Below are positions 7,042 through 15,906 of a stretch of DNA of 40,908 nucleotides, in pieces. The notes under the pieces were generated by a model. It ran no database searches and was not told where the DNA came from. It saw only the letters and a program-made list of their open reading frames with translations. This stretch comes from a virus. The stretch spans positions 1-40,908 of IMG/VR virus record IMGVR_UViG_3300022842_000027, one strand, 5' to 3'. The position numbers and the translations under genes were made by a program. Position 1 is the first letter of the stretch. Every line of letters starts with the position of its first letter.

Positions 7042-9767
7042 TGGTAGCTAAAAATAAATTAGTGAAAATTTTAGAAGGTACTGCTAATGAAAAAACTTTT
7101 AGATTAGAAAATCCTACCAGCCCTACTGAAGCTGATATATTAAAAATTAAACAGGCTTATGGTATCCCTGTTGAATATTCAGCGCAAGAAGCGACCGCCG
7201 CTCTAAATCAATTAGCTCAGCAAGAAGTTGCTGGTGTATTAGAAAATATTCCTTATGAGCCTGGTTCAAAACAATATAATAATGAAATTATGGCTAAGAT
7301 TGCCGATGTTCAAGAGCGTAAAACGTTAATTGAAGACCCGGCTAATTATTTATTTAAAAATTTTCAACAAAAAATCCTTGGAGGTAAATTAGATAGATTT
7401 ATCCCTGACGAATTAGTTTCAAAACCTACCTTTGAAGCAGCTGGTTCTCTTACCGCTATGGGAGCAGCGGGACTTGCAACAAGGTCCTTATCAGGAGCTG
7501 CCGCTGCAAAGGTTGCTGGTGCGGATGTTCTTGGAGCACAAGGTGGTGGTCAAATTTATGAATTTACTAATCAAGTTTTAAGATACTTAAATGATCTTCC
7601 AGAAGAAGATAAAGAAACTCAACAAGCTAAGTTTTTAGAGGATGCTTATATGAATCTGGCTTTCACTGGAGGAGCCGCGAGCCTCGGACCAATATTCAAA
7701 GCTTTTAAGCCTATGATAGGTAGAAACATTTTTGGTGTAGGTAAAACAAAAGATCAACAAAGAATGATGGAATTAGCTGAAACTTATGGTGTCCCTCTTG
7801 GTATTATTCAGGCTACTGATAATAAATTTTGGAAGTCTTACTCACAGATAATAGGTGTATTCCCTTATATAGGAACTCCTTTTACACGTTCAGGTGAAGC
7901 TACTAATGAAGCTGTAAGACAATATGTAAAAAGAATGAGTGATGGTTTTGCACCACTTCAAACTATGTCTGCTATGGGTATGGATTTTAATAAAATGCTT
8001 GGTGATGCTTATTCAGATACAAGAGTAATACAAGAAATTCTTTATGATGATTTTGGAGAGTATGCAACAAAACTAGGTGGTAAAAAAGTTATTAATATAG
8101 GAAGAACAAAAAAATTAGCTAAGGAATTTGCAGATCAATTTGTAGCCAACACTCCCTTAACTAGTGGTGGTAGACTTTTAAAATTCCCAGGAGATGGTTC
8201 TCAAAAAGCTTTCGGTCAATTTTATGAAACAATGTCTAAAATTGATGCAGACATAACTATAGATCAAGCAAAAACTATGCAAACAATGTTTTCGGATTTT
8301 ATGGCTAATTTTAAAACAGAGTTCAAAGGAAGTATACCTAAAGAACAAGCTGCTAATTTAAGTAAGATGAGACAAATGTTTGAAAAAGAATTAAACACTT
8401 TAACAAATTTAGACGGAGATGTAGATAAAGTTATTTTTGATACAGCCGTTAAAAAATTAACTACAGCTAATGATTATTTTGCTATGACCTCACCACAATT
8501 TAAAGGGGGAGTGGCTGATAATTTTAAACAAGTCAATGCTAACATATTCGGCCCTGGTCCTACCTTGGAAAGAGGTGTGATGTATCCAGGAGAAGTTATG
8601 GAGATTGTAGTTGGAAGAGCTAGAAAAGATCCAAAAGTTATGGAACATTTATTAGATTTATCTAGACCAACAAGAGCTCAAATGGAAGCTTATCAAAAAG
8701 CTGGATTTAAAGAAGGTGTTCCTGTTGAAAATATTACAGTCATGGTAAGAGATATAGACCCCGACAGTGCTACTTTTGGTAAGATGTTACCTGAAAAACA
8801 AACAGTAGTTTCAGTAGCTCCTGAAGCGGGCCGTCAAAAAATTATGAGATACTTAATGGATGATGCTTTTAAAAAATCCTTAATAGGTGTGCCTCCGTCT
8901 AGAACAGCAGAAGAGTTTTTAAACTTACGTAATGTAGATACTTTTGACATCCAGCAAAAAGGATTTCAAAAAACAGCTAATAAATCAGGTAATACACAAG
9001 CAGCACAATTTAAAGAAGTTGTTATGGATCCGACTGCTTTTTCTAGAGAACTAGGATTAGATACAGCTGAAGGTAGACAAGTTTTAGAAGAAGTTCTTCA
9101 AGGTACTGGAACAAAAATTACAGACATTGACGATTTCATTCGTGTAGCAGATGCAGCTGGAAGTTTTACAATTAGAGATCCTTCTAAGTTTGTAGAACGT
9201 CGTGTAACTCTAAGTGGTTTTAAAGGAGCTATGTTCTTTAGTGGTGCTACAGCTGGTGCTGGCGCTTTTAGTGCATCAACTCTCATGATACCTTTGTTGT
9301 TACGTTATGGTTCTAATATTTTAACAGATCCAAAAGTTTTAAAAGCTTTTACAGCGAAACTTTCCGATAAAGGTTTTGATGTAGCTAAAAGAAAAATTTT
9401 AATGGACTGGGCTGCAAGAACTTTACCATCGGATGAAGAAGTTGAGCAAGAAAAATTTGAACAAGACATCAATCAAGCTATTTTTAATTTACAAATGAAT
9501 CCTCAATTAGAAGGGGAAGCTAAAAGAGGTAGACAAAATCAAATGAATATGATGGAAAAAGGAATAAACCAAGAACAATTAAATATAGGTGAAAATATAG
9601 TTGACCGATTAGATACCGGTTTAACGGCCCAAGGACCAAGATTTACAGAAACTCCAAGTGTAGCTTCTACTCAATACCAAGACTTATCTAACGCGGCAAG
9701 GAATAGTTTAGCTTTTGGCACGATAGATGATGCTATGGCAGCAGAAAGAGGAATAGCGGGATTATGA
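7041..9767 (+). CDS. Large internal virion / DNA-ejection protein candidate, 908 aa
   Basis: The longest protein of the left half. Features: an Ala/Gly-rich hydrophobic segment at about residues 135-160 (AAGSLTAMGAAGLATRSLSG), another near 730-760 (GAMFFSGATAGAGAF and STLMIPLLLRYG) that could cross a membrane, and a Gln/Asn/Glu-rich C-terminus. Membrane segments inside a very large hydrophilic protein are typical of ejection proteins that extend the tail across the envelope. No lytic transglycosylase motif was found. The gene is coupled at both ends (ATG at 7041, next ATG at 9764). Confidence 0.6.
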   Translation: MVAKNKLVKILEGTANEKTFRLENPTSPTEADILKIKQAYGIPVEYSAQEATAALNQLAQQEVAGVLENIPYEPGSKQYNNEIMAKIADVQERKTLIEDPANYLFKNFQQKILGGKLDRFIPDELVSKPTFEAAGSLTAMGAAGLATRSLSGAAAAKVAGADVLGAQGGGQIYEFTNQVLRYLNDLPEEDKETQQAKFLEDAYMNLAFTGGAASLGPIFKAFKPMIGRNIFGVGKTKDQQRMMELAETYGVPLGIIQATDNKFWKSYSQIIGVFPYIGTPFTRSGEATNEAVRQYVKRMSDGFAPLQTMSAMGMDFNKMLGDAYSDTRVIQEILYDDFGEYATKLGGKKVINIGRTKKLAKEFADQFVANTPLTSGGRLLKFPGDGSQKAFGQFYETMSKIDADITIDQAKTMQTMFSDFMANFKTEFKGSIPKEQAANLSKMRQMFEKELNTLTNLDGDVDKVIFDTAVKKLTTANDYFAMTSPQFKGGVADNFKQVNANIFGPGPTLERGVMYPGEVMEIVVGRARKDPKVMEHLLDLSRPTRAQMEAYQKAGFKEGVPVENITVMVRDIDPDSATFGKMLPEKQTVVSVAPEAGRQKIMRYLMDDAFKKSLIGVPPSRTAEEFLNLRNVDTFDIQQKGFQKTANKSGNTQAAQFKEVVMDPTAFSRELGLDTAEGRQVLEEVLQGTGTKITDIDDFIRVADAAGSFTIRDPSKFVERRVTLSGFKGAMFFSGATAGAGAFSASTLMIPLLLRYGSNILTDPKVLKAFTAKLSDKGFDVAKRKILMDWAARTLPSDEEVEQEKFEQDINQAIFNLQMNPQLEGEAKRGRQNQMNMMEKGINQEQLNIGENIVDRLDTGLTAQGPRFTETPSVASTQYQDLSNAARNSLAFGTIDDAMAAERGIAGL

Positions 9768-10210
9768 GTAACACAGGAGGAATTAGTTCAGTAAGATATA
9801 TTACAGATCCTGTTTTTAAAAGAGTAGTTAAAATGGCAAAGGGTGGAGATTTGTCTGCACCACCACCAACTAAGGCACCTCCTATGCCTCAACCAAGATT
9901 TTATGAACAAGCTACTATGGAAGAAACAGTTATTCCAAGTGAACCAAGAGTTAATCCAACTTATGATACAGGAGCTATATTTCCAATGCCAAATATTCAA
10001 GGACCAATTTCCTCGGAGCCAGGTTTTATGGAAATACCACAAATGGACAGAGCTCCTGAAGGTACTGTTATGCAAGATATGATAATGAAGGGAAGAGTTT
10101 TAGATCCTAGAGATATATATCCTCAAGATCCTGATCCTAGTTTTGTATTACCTCCAGGTGTTCGACCTAAAACAGGAATTTTACAAATAACAAAAGAATA
10201 CGACATATGA
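9764..10210 (+). CDS. Pro-rich small virion-associated protein, 148 aa
   Basis: Low-complexity, Pro/Met-rich and probably disordered (KAPPMPQPRFYEQATMEETV; PQDPDPSFVLPPGVRPKTG). The start overlaps the stop of the 908-aa gene (ATGA) and its own stop overlaps the lysozyme start, so it is part of the same transcript. Several overlapping open frames on both strands in this Pro-rich segment are compositional shadows. A linker or scaffold role in the virion is possible but unproven. Confidence 0.65.
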   Translation: MSNTGGISSVRYITDPVFKRVVKMAKGGDLSAPPPTKAPPMPQPRFYEQATMEETVIPSEPRVNPTYDTGAIFPMPNIQGPISSEPGFMEIPQMDRAPEGTVMQDMIMKGRVLDPRDIYPQDPDPSFVLPPGVRPKTGILQITKEYDI

Positions 10211-10653
10211 TCGAAATAACCGATGAACTAATTGACAGAGTTAAGACTCATGAAGGCTATAGGAATACTGTCTATTTAGACAGGCTTGGCAAGAAAACTG
10301 TGGGGGTAGGACATCTTTGCGTAGAAGATCATTGGGAAGAAGATAGAGAATATGAAGAAGGTTATCTCATGAACATTTTTGAAGGTGATTTGAAAGAAGC
10401 TTGTGTTAATGCAGAGAGTTTAATTAATAAGAATATTACGTCAGAGGTTATCTTAGATGAATCTATAATACACGTCTTAGTAGAAATGGTATTTCAACTT
10501 GGTATTGGAGGCGTTGGAAAGTTCCAGAAGATGTGGAAAGCCTTAAACGAAGGTAATAATGAAGAAGCTGCGAATCAAATGCTTGATTCTAGGTGGCATT
10601 CTCAAACGCCCGCAAGGGCAGAATATCTTGCAGAAATAGTTGCAAGCGCATAA
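10207..10653 (+). CDS. T4-type lysozyme (GH24 endolysin)
   Basis: 148 aa, close to the size of T4 lysozyme (164 aa). The catalytic triad is in register: Glu16 in THEGYR, Asp25 in YLDRLG and Thr31 in KKTVGVGH give the same E-9-D-6-T spacing as T4 Glu11/Asp20/Thr26. It hydrolyses the MurNAc-GlcNAc bond of peptidoglycan. There is no signal peptide, so release needs a holin; the only clear holin gene is about 25 kb away at 35814. The start overlaps the previous gene as ATGA. Confidence 0.93.
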   Translation: MIEITDELIDRVKTHEGYRNTVYLDRLGKKTVGVGHLCVEDHWEEDREYEEGYLMNIFEGDLKEACVNAESLINKNITSEVILDESIIHVLVEMVFQLGIGGVGKFQKMWKALNEGNNEEAANQMLDSRWHSQTPARAEYLAEIVASA

Positions 10654-10674
10654 AGAAAGTAGTAGGATAAACAC

Positions 10675-11043
10675 ATGGCAAGTATATTTGGATTAGCGAA
10701 AAAAGGCTTAGGAATGTTAGGTAAAGGTAAAACTGTTGTCAAAGACACTTCTCCTCCTATGATTAAAATTAAACCTAAACCAAAGGGATCTACCCCTAAA
10801 AATCTTAATGATCAAAAAAAAGTTTACGTTTCAGATAAGCCCGCTGTTTTAGGTAAAGAAACATATAATTATGAGGGTTTAAAAAATGTAAAAAAAGGTA
10901 CTTCTATGAAAAAGAAGTCAGAACCAATTAAACTTCCTCCAAAAAAAGATTCACCTAAAAAAGATTATACTACTTTATCGGGTATCAAAAAAGGCAATCC
11001 AGGTTTATATAAAAAATATATGGAAAGTTTAGGTAAAAAATGA
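10675..11043 (+). CDS. Lys/Pro-rich basic protein, 122 aa
   Basis: Roughly a quarter Lys, with little hydrophobic content after the N-terminus. The first residues (MASIFGLAKKGLGMLGKGK) repeat the N-terminal signature of the 86-aa protein at 2818, suggesting a shared targeting or DNA/membrane-binding peptide. The rest is disordered and Pro-rich (PPMIKIKPKPKGSTPKN; LPPKKDSPKKD). It may be a packaged basic protein. It overlaps the next gene by 4 nt (ATGA). Confidence 0.6.
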   Translation: MASIFGLAKKGLGMLGKGKTVVKDTSPPMIKIKPKPKGSTPKNLNDQKKVYVSDKPAVLGKETYNYEGLKNVKKGTSMKKKSEPIKLPPKKDSPKKDYTTLSGIKKGNPGLYKKYMESLGKK

Positions 11044-11255
11044 GAAAAGATTTAAGAAAAAGATTTGGTATCGTAGATACCTTCAAAGCACCTAAGATTC
11101 AAGACGATGGTGGTTCTCCAAAAGAGTACACGGACCACGGTGCATTTACCAACGAAGCTAAGCCAAGCCTACCTGAAGGTTACAAAAAAGGCGAAGCAAG
11201 AGGTATGGGAGCTGCTATCAAAGGCGGCAAATATATTATAGCTCCAGGAGAGTAA
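11040..11255 (+). CDS. Small conserved phage protein, 71 aa
   Basis: Begins MRKDLRKRFGIVDTFKAPK, then a polar middle, and ends with ARGMGAAIKGGKYIIAPGE. The R-G-x-G-A-A-x-x-G-G-x-x block is a recurring motif in tiny proteins of marine phages and may be a nucleic-acid or capsid contact loop, although no function is established. It is coupled by overlap to the preceding Lys-rich gene and followed after 1 nt by the next ATG. Confidence 0.6.
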   Translation: MRKDLRKRFGIVDTFKAPKIQDDGGSPKEYTDHGAFTNEAKPSLPEGYKKGEARGMGAAIKGGKYIIAPGE

Positions 11256-11256
11256 C

Positions 11257-11439
11257 ATGCCTTTTTCAAAATATTCAAATAAGCAAAAAAAGTTAGCACG
11301 AATTGCAGAACCACGAGATGCGATTACAGGAGCTGACTTTGCTGCTTTAAAAAAGAAACCTAAGAAGATGAATATAGGTGGAGAAGTCATGAACGATCAA
11401 GAATTTAAAGTTCAAGAAATTCCTACTCCTAAAATTTAA
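11257..11439 (+). CDS. Small basic protein, 60 aa
   Basis: Starts MPFSKYSNKQKKLARIAEPR, a style typical of tiny phage proteins with a short N-terminal basic helix. A GADFAALKKKPKK segment and an acidic tail follow. RBS GGAG (11249-11252). It ends convergently with the minus-strand SNF2-like gene, overlapping by 4 nt (the TTAA shared by both stops). Last gene of the left structural operon. Function unknown. Confidence 0.6.
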   Translation: MPFSKYSNKQKKLARIAEPRDAITGADFAALKKKPKKMNIGGEVMNDQEFKVQEIPTPKI

Positions 11440-12884
11440 GTAATCCACTCTTTCGCAGCATCACCCATAACCTGACCAGCAATGTTAACCTTGTTCTTTA
11501 AGGCAGTTAAGATTTTTTCATCTATCGTTCCTCTACAAACAAGATCAACATAAGTAACCTTGCATTTTTGTCCTATTCTATGAGCTCTGTCTTCAGATTG
11601 TAATCGGATTTCTAAGTCGTAATTATTTGAATAATACACAACAGTGTGAGCGGAGGTAAGAGTAATACCATAGCCTCCGGTTTTTGGGTTAGCGACCAAA
11701 TACGTAAGATCGTTCTCCACGTCTTGAAAATTCTTGACAAGATCCATCCGTGTCTGATTATCAGTATCACCATAAAAAGCTGCAGTCGAAGTATCACCAT
11801 ATTTCTCCTTTAATAATTTTGTTATAGTTTGAATATTATGTCTATAACTAGCCCAGATAATAACTTTACCTGTGGACTCATCTAGTACATGTAATAACTC
11901 ACTATAACGATTGCCAGGGACGTCGTGAGTCTCACCATCATCGTTGATAGTAAACTCACAACACACCTGGTGCAGTTTCACAATTTGTGAAAGTCTGTTA
12001 GCAGTCGTCGTCGTTTTGTCGTTAAAGATAAACATAGCGTTTCGCTTTAACGATTCATACGCTACGAGCTGTTCCTTGCTCATCGGTACAAATCTTTTCT
12101 GATAGATCTTTTCAGGGAGATCTAAACAATCTTCTTTTTTAACACGGTATGAATTAGACTTAATTAATAAGTCAAGCTCATCAAGTCTTTGATAGCCAAT
12201 GATAAGAGGAAAGGTTCTACCGCTTGATGTAGGTTTTGAAATAACTTTGGCGTATCTTGCACGGAAAGCATAATAATTATTTTGTCGAAGAATCTTTGTA
12301 TCTAAAAAAGCAAATTGAGCAAAAATATCTAAAGGACTTTTAGTAACAGGAGTCCCTGTTAAAATTCTTTTATATTTTATATCTTTAGCAACACGTAACA
12401 TATTTTTAGTTCGCATGGCCGCTGGAGTTTTAATAGTTGTACTCTCATCAACAATCATCATTGTTTTATTTTTATCTTGTTTAGAAATAAATTTGTCTAA
12501 AAACAAAAAACCTTTTTTACTAGAGATAGATTCTATGTTCATAAGAAAAACAAAAAGACCTTTTTCTTGTTTAACTAAAATCTGTGTTAAGTCTTCCTTT
12601 GTTTCAGCATCTTTTAAACTTGGGTCCCAAGTAACAATCTTCATTTCTTGATCTGTGTATTCTATTATTTCTTTATGCCAGTTACGATACACGGACTTCG
12701 GACCAAAGATGATGACAACATTAATTTTATTATCACTATATAAATCGAGCATGTCATGAATAGTAGTAATAGTTTTACCTGTCCCCATCTCCATAAGATA
12801 AGCGAAAACATAAGGGTTTTTTCTTCTACACTCGGACACGGCAGTGCGTTGATGATCAAAAAGATCTTTTTTATAGTTAGCCAT
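11436..12884 (-). CDS. SNF2-family (SF2) DNA-dependent ATPase/helicase
   Basis: 482 aa from MANYKKDLFDHQ. Helicase motifs in order: Q-like FDHQRTAV, Walker A MGTGKT (about residues 33-38), DEST (Walker B variant of DExH), LTGTPV (motif III), IIWASYRHN, and SEDRAHRIGQ (motif VI, diagnostic of SNF2). It is likely an ATP-driven translocase in recombination or replication restart. I chose the internal ATG at 12884 and not 12902 because a TTGAAA-16-TATATT promoter puts the transcript 5' end exactly there; neither start has a Shine-Dalgarno. It is the only minus-strand replication gene. Confidence 0.9.
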   Translation of the reverse strand: MANYKKDLFDHQRTAVSECRRKNPYVFAYLMEMGTGKTITTIHDMLDLYSDNKINVVIIFGPKSVYRNWHKEIIEYTDQEMKIVTWDPSLKDAETKEDLTQILVKQEKGLFVFLMNIESISSKKGFLFLDKFISKQDKNKTMMIVDESTTIKTPAAMRTKNMLRVAKDIKYKRILTGTPVTKSPLDIFAQFAFLDTKILRQNNYYAFRARYAKVISKPTSSGRTFPLIIGYQRLDELDLLIKSNSYRVKKEDCLDLPEKIYQKRFVPMSKEQLVAYESLKRNAMFIFNDKTTTTANRLSQIVKLHQVCCEFTINDDGETHDVPGNRYSELLHVLDESTGKVIIWASYRHNIQTITKLLKEKYGDTSTAAFYGDTDNQTRMDLVKNFQDVENDLTYLVANPKTGGYGITLTSAHTVVYYSNNYDLEIRLQSEDRAHRIGQKCKVTYVDLVCRGTIDEKILTALKNKVNIAGQVMGDAAKEWIT

Positions 12885-12890
12885 AAAAAT

Positions 12891-12918
12891 AATATATTGC
12901 ATTTTTCTAGGATTTCAA
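12891..12918 (-). promoter_or_regulatory. Sigma70-like promoter, leaderless SNF2-like gene
   Basis: On the minus strand TTGAAA (12918-12913), a 16-bp spacer and TATATT (12896-12891) precede ATG by 6 nt. The predicted +1 is the A of the ATG. The 16-bp spacing matches five other promoters in the window. Confidence 0.55.
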
Positions 12919-12955
12919 GTATAAGATTATTAATAACAACACTAGGAGGTGTTAT

Positions 12956-13531
12956 ATGGCTAACGAAATAAGCTTCGAGGAATTGAAGCATGACTCGGGA
13001 GATCTCAAAAAGCTTGATGATTCAAGCTTAGAGAGTCTTTCAGTTCTAATTCAAAAACTATTAGATAAACAAATTATAGTTGAAGAAATAGAATTAACTT
13101 TAAAAGAACAGAAGAGGGAAGTTGAAATATTATCCTCTGAGACAATACCACTTAAAATGCAAGAGATGGGTATCACATCTACTCAAATGGAAGACGGTAG
13201 TAAAGTAAGCTACAAAGATGAATTCTTTTGTCGTATTCCTAAAGATAGAGCTGAGGATGCTTTGAATTATTTAAGGGATAAAGGTCTTGGAGATATAATT
13301 AAAAATCAAGTTTCCACAAGTTTCGGATCGGGTGAAGATAATATGGCTGGTGATCTAGCTGGATATATTCAGCAGAATTACGGTGTCACCCCTGACGTGA
13401 AAGAATCAGTGCATCCTTCGACACTGAAGGCGTCTCTTAAAAGACGTCAAGAAGAAGGAATTTCGGACCCTGAGGATCTTTTCGGGATCTTCATACGTCC
13501 TATAACCAAAGTAACGAAAGGTAAAAAATGA
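12956..13531 (+). CDS. Conserved phage early protein, 191 aa
   Basis: Strong RBS (AGGAGG, 12944-12949). The N-terminal half is a Glu/Lys-rich coiled coil (LIQKLLDKQIIVEEIELTLK). A compact domain follows (MEDGSKVSYKDEFFCRIPKD), and the C-terminal block VHPSTLKASLKRRQEE, then EDLFGIFI, is seen in many phage early proteins next to ssDNA-binding genes. It is the first gene of the replication operon and overlaps the SSB-like gene by 4 nt. I infer a DNA-metabolism accessory; no activity is assigned. Confidence 0.7.
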   Translation: MANEISFEELKHDSGDLKKLDDSSLESLSVLIQKLLDKQIIVEEIELTLKEQKREVEILSSETIPLKMQEMGITSTQMEDGSKVSYKDEFFCRIPKDRAEDALNYLRDKGLGDIIKNQVSTSFGSGEDNMAGDLAGYIQQNYGVTPDVKESVHPSTLKASLKRRQEEGISDPEDLFGIFIRPITKVTKGKK

Positions 13532-14331
13532 ACGAACCAAAAGCAAAAAAAGAAGTAGCAACTAAATCAGAAAACACTGTTGCTGTTTCACAGCCTATGG
13601 ATCTTGCCACAGTAATGGCGGACCAAGGCGCTGGATTATCTAGTCATACAATGGATGACTTAGCTATTCCTTTTATCAAAATACTTAGTTCTATGTCTCC
13701 ACAGACAAAGAAAAATAAAACTGAGTATATTGAAGGAGCAACAGAAGGTATGATCTTTAATACTGTTAGTCAGGAATTGACTGATGGTACTAAAGGAATT
13801 TCAATCGTACCATGTCTCTTTGAACCTGTTCTACTTGAATGGACTGACAGAGGACAAGGATCTTCGGCTCCTGTTGTCCATCCTGTTCAATCAGATATTC
13901 TGAATCATGCAGTCAAGGATGCTGAGGGTAAACTTAGGTTGCCTTCAGGTACTTACTTAGAGAGGACTCACAATCATTATTGCCTCCTTATCGATAATGA
14001 AGGATTCACTTCTCAAGTGCTTCTTTCTATGAAAGTAAGTCAACTTTCTAAGTCAAAAAAGTGGAACACAGTAATCATGGGGGCTAAGGTTAGGAATGGT
14101 GACATAGTTATCAATCCTCCTAGTTGGTATTATACATATCACCTTCAAACCAAAGCTGAGTCAAATGACAAAGGTGATTGGTACGGCTGGAATATAACAA
14201 GGGGTGAGGTTGTTTCAGCGTCTGTGTATACCGAAGCGAAGGCTTTCCATGACTCTATTAAGAGGAAGGAAGTCAAAGTTAATTATACTGAGGACGATGG
14301 CACGGAAAAAAAGGATAATAATCCTTTTTAA
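13528..14331 (+). CDS. Probable ssDNA-binding protein
   Basis: 267 aa. A polar N-terminal arm leads to a beta-rich core with many exposed aromatics (INPPSWYYTYHLQT, GDWYGWNITRGE). The acidic C-terminus ends EKKDNNPF, closely like the SSB tip DDDIPF that recruits partner enzymes. Adjacent genes encode a primase and a helicase. ssDNA binding is inferred from the tip, composition and context; no classical OB-fold signature was aligned. It overlaps the preceding gene (ATGA). Confidence 0.6.
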   Translation: MNEPKAKKEVATKSENTVAVSQPMDLATVMADQGAGLSSHTMDDLAIPFIKILSSMSPQTKKNKTEYIEGATEGMIFNTVSQELTDGTKGISIVPCLFEPVLLEWTDRGQGSSAPVVHPVQSDILNHAVKDAEGKLRLPSGTYLERTHNHYCLLIDNEGFTSQVLLSMKVSQLSKSKKWNTVIMGAKVRNGDIVINPPSWYYTYHLQTKAESNDKGDWYGWNITRGEVVSASVYTEAKAFHDSIKRKEVKVNYTEDDGTEKKDNNPF

Positions 14332-14343
14332 TCATTGAATGTG

Positions 14344-14365
14344 GTGGGGTCTTAATAGGCCCCAC
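14344..14365 (+). terminator. GC-rich hairpin between SSB-like and primase genes
   Basis: GTGGGGTC (14344-14351), a 6-nt loop TTAATA and GGCCCCAC (14358-14365) form an 8-bp stem with one G-U pair, followed by only a short T-rich stretch (TCATTT). It may be a leaky terminator or an RNA-processing stem that lowers primase expression relative to the SSB-like gene. Confidence 0.45.
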
Positions 14366-14382
14366 TCATTTGAGTGAGTGTG

Positions 14383-15906
14383 ATGGCAGATCATATAAAA
14401 TTCAGAGATATATTTAGTGGCTTGACTAGAGCTCATGGTGTTTATCATAAGGGTGAAGTTAAGGAAAATGGTAAAGTTAGTGGTAAAGCTTTTATTTTAA
14501 AAGAAGACGTCACTGATATTCATTGGAAAAATCATATAGAAGGTATTGAGCCTTCATTAGGAATTGTTCCAATACGAGATGATAGCACTTGTAGTTGGTG
14601 TTGTATTGATGTTGATGACTACACTCTTGATATTTTTAAAACAATTACAAACATTAGAAAATTAAAAATTCCAATCGTTCCCTGTCGATCTAAATCAGGT
14701 GGATTACATTTATTTATTTTTATTAAAGGAAGTATCACAGCTTCTCTTGCCCGGAAGAAATTAAAAGAGATTGCTTCGGTCTTAGGTTTTGCTCACTGTG
14801 AGATCTTTCCAAAGCAAACTGAACTTGATTCAAAGCGTGGAGACACAGGTAATTTTTTAAATCTACCTTACTTCAAAGGAGATTTAAGCGGAAGATACTC
14901 AATTGATGATAAAGGTGAGTCAAGAACCATGGAACAGTTCTTCGAGGCTGTAAATCAATATGCAATCATACCAGAGGACTTTCAAAACATATCTGTACAG
15001 TCCTTAAAACCGAAAAAGACCTCTTTTGATGGTCCTCCTTGCATAGAAATCCTTCAAAACATAGGTATTTACGAGGGTGGACGCGATGATGCGGTATTTC
15101 ACTACTGTTGTTATGCTAAAAAAAAGTTTCCCACGGACCAATGGCAAAATGAAGTGTTTAATTTTAATACTGCTTACTGCAAACCTCCAATGGGTTATGA
15201 TCAAGTCAAGCAAAAAATAGATCAACACGAAAAAAAAGATTATGGATACAAATGTAAGGATCAACCAATGATGTCTCACTGTGATAGTTCTAAATGTAGA
15301 GTAAGAAAATTTGGTATAGGCAGAGATGATATGGATATGTCTATTGAAAACTTGACAAAGCTAGAGTCAGATGAATCTGTATGGCATTTAGATGTAGACG
15401 GTCATAGAATTACAGTTACCACTGATGAGCTGATGGATCAAAAGTTATTTAGGAAAAAAGTATTAGAAACAAAAACTACATTACCTGTTGAAATGACTAA
15501 GCGGGATTATGAAGCTCGTATTAGAGAACTATTAGATACAGTTGAAATAGTGAAGATGCCTTATGAAGTTACTAAAGAAGGTAGATTTAATGCTCACCTG
15601 GATGACTTTATTTTTAATCAAGCTATTGCAGATGATATTCAAGAAATTATGAACCACTGTATTTATAAAGAAGAAAATAAAGTTTTCTTTCAGCTATCCT
15701 CTTTGGAGAGATATTTAAGAAAGAATCAATTCAAAGAATTTAGCACAACTCAAATGGGTTCTATTATTAGAGATAGAGGTGGAGATAGTAAACGTACGAG
15801 ACTTAATTCCAACACAGTAAAGAATTTGTTTTGGATACCTGATCCTCAACCTCAAGAAGAAAAGAAATTAAAAGTACCTAAGGTAGATAATGATACCCCT
15901 TTCTAA
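14383..15906 (+). CDS. Archaeo-eukaryotic-type primase (TOTE-like AEP)
   Basis: 507 aa from the ATG; a GTG at 14374 in frame is an alternative start. The AEP catalytic core is visible: LGIVPIRDDS, CCIDVDDY (metal-binding Asp pair, IDVD), SKSGGLHLFIFI (SxH) and CEIFPKQ (third acidic). Such primases make primers for the phage polymerase. A Cys/His cluster follows (CKDQPMMSHCDSSKCR; possible zinc site), then a helical C-terminal region and a tail VDNDTPF resembling an SSB tip. It overlaps the UvrD-like gene by 17 nt. Confidence 0.85.
   Translation: MADHIKFRDIFSGLTRAHGVYHKGEVKENGKVSGKAFILKEDVTDIHWKNHIEGIEPSLGIVPIRDDSTCSWCCIDVDDYTLDIFKTITNIRKLKIPIVPCRSKSGGLHLFIFIKGSITASLARKKLKEIASVLGFAHCEIFPKQTELDSKRGDTGNFLNLPYFKGDLSGRYSIDDKGESRTMEQFFEAVNQYAIIPEDFQNISVQSLKPKKTSFDGPPCIEILQNIGIYEGGRDDAVFHYCCYAKKKFPTDQWQNEVFNFNTAYCKPPMGYDQVKQKIDQHEKKDYGYKCKDQPMMSHCDSSKCRVRKFGIGRDDMDMSIENLTKLESDESVWHLDVDGHRITVTTDELMDQKLFRKKVLETKTTLPVEMTKRDYEARIRELLDTVEIVKMPYEVTKEGRFNAHLDDFIFNQAIADDIQEIMNHCIYKEENKVFFQLSSLERYLRKNQFKEFSTTQMGSIIRDRGGDSKRTRLNSNTVKNLFWIPDPQPQEEKKLKVPKVDNDTPF

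Noticed and set aside
9788-10082. Overlapping ORFs of 79 and 95 aa on both strands
   Set aside because: They lie in a Pro/Gln-rich gene and have the Trp/Ser/His- or Leu/Gln-rich composition of frame shadows; no RBS.
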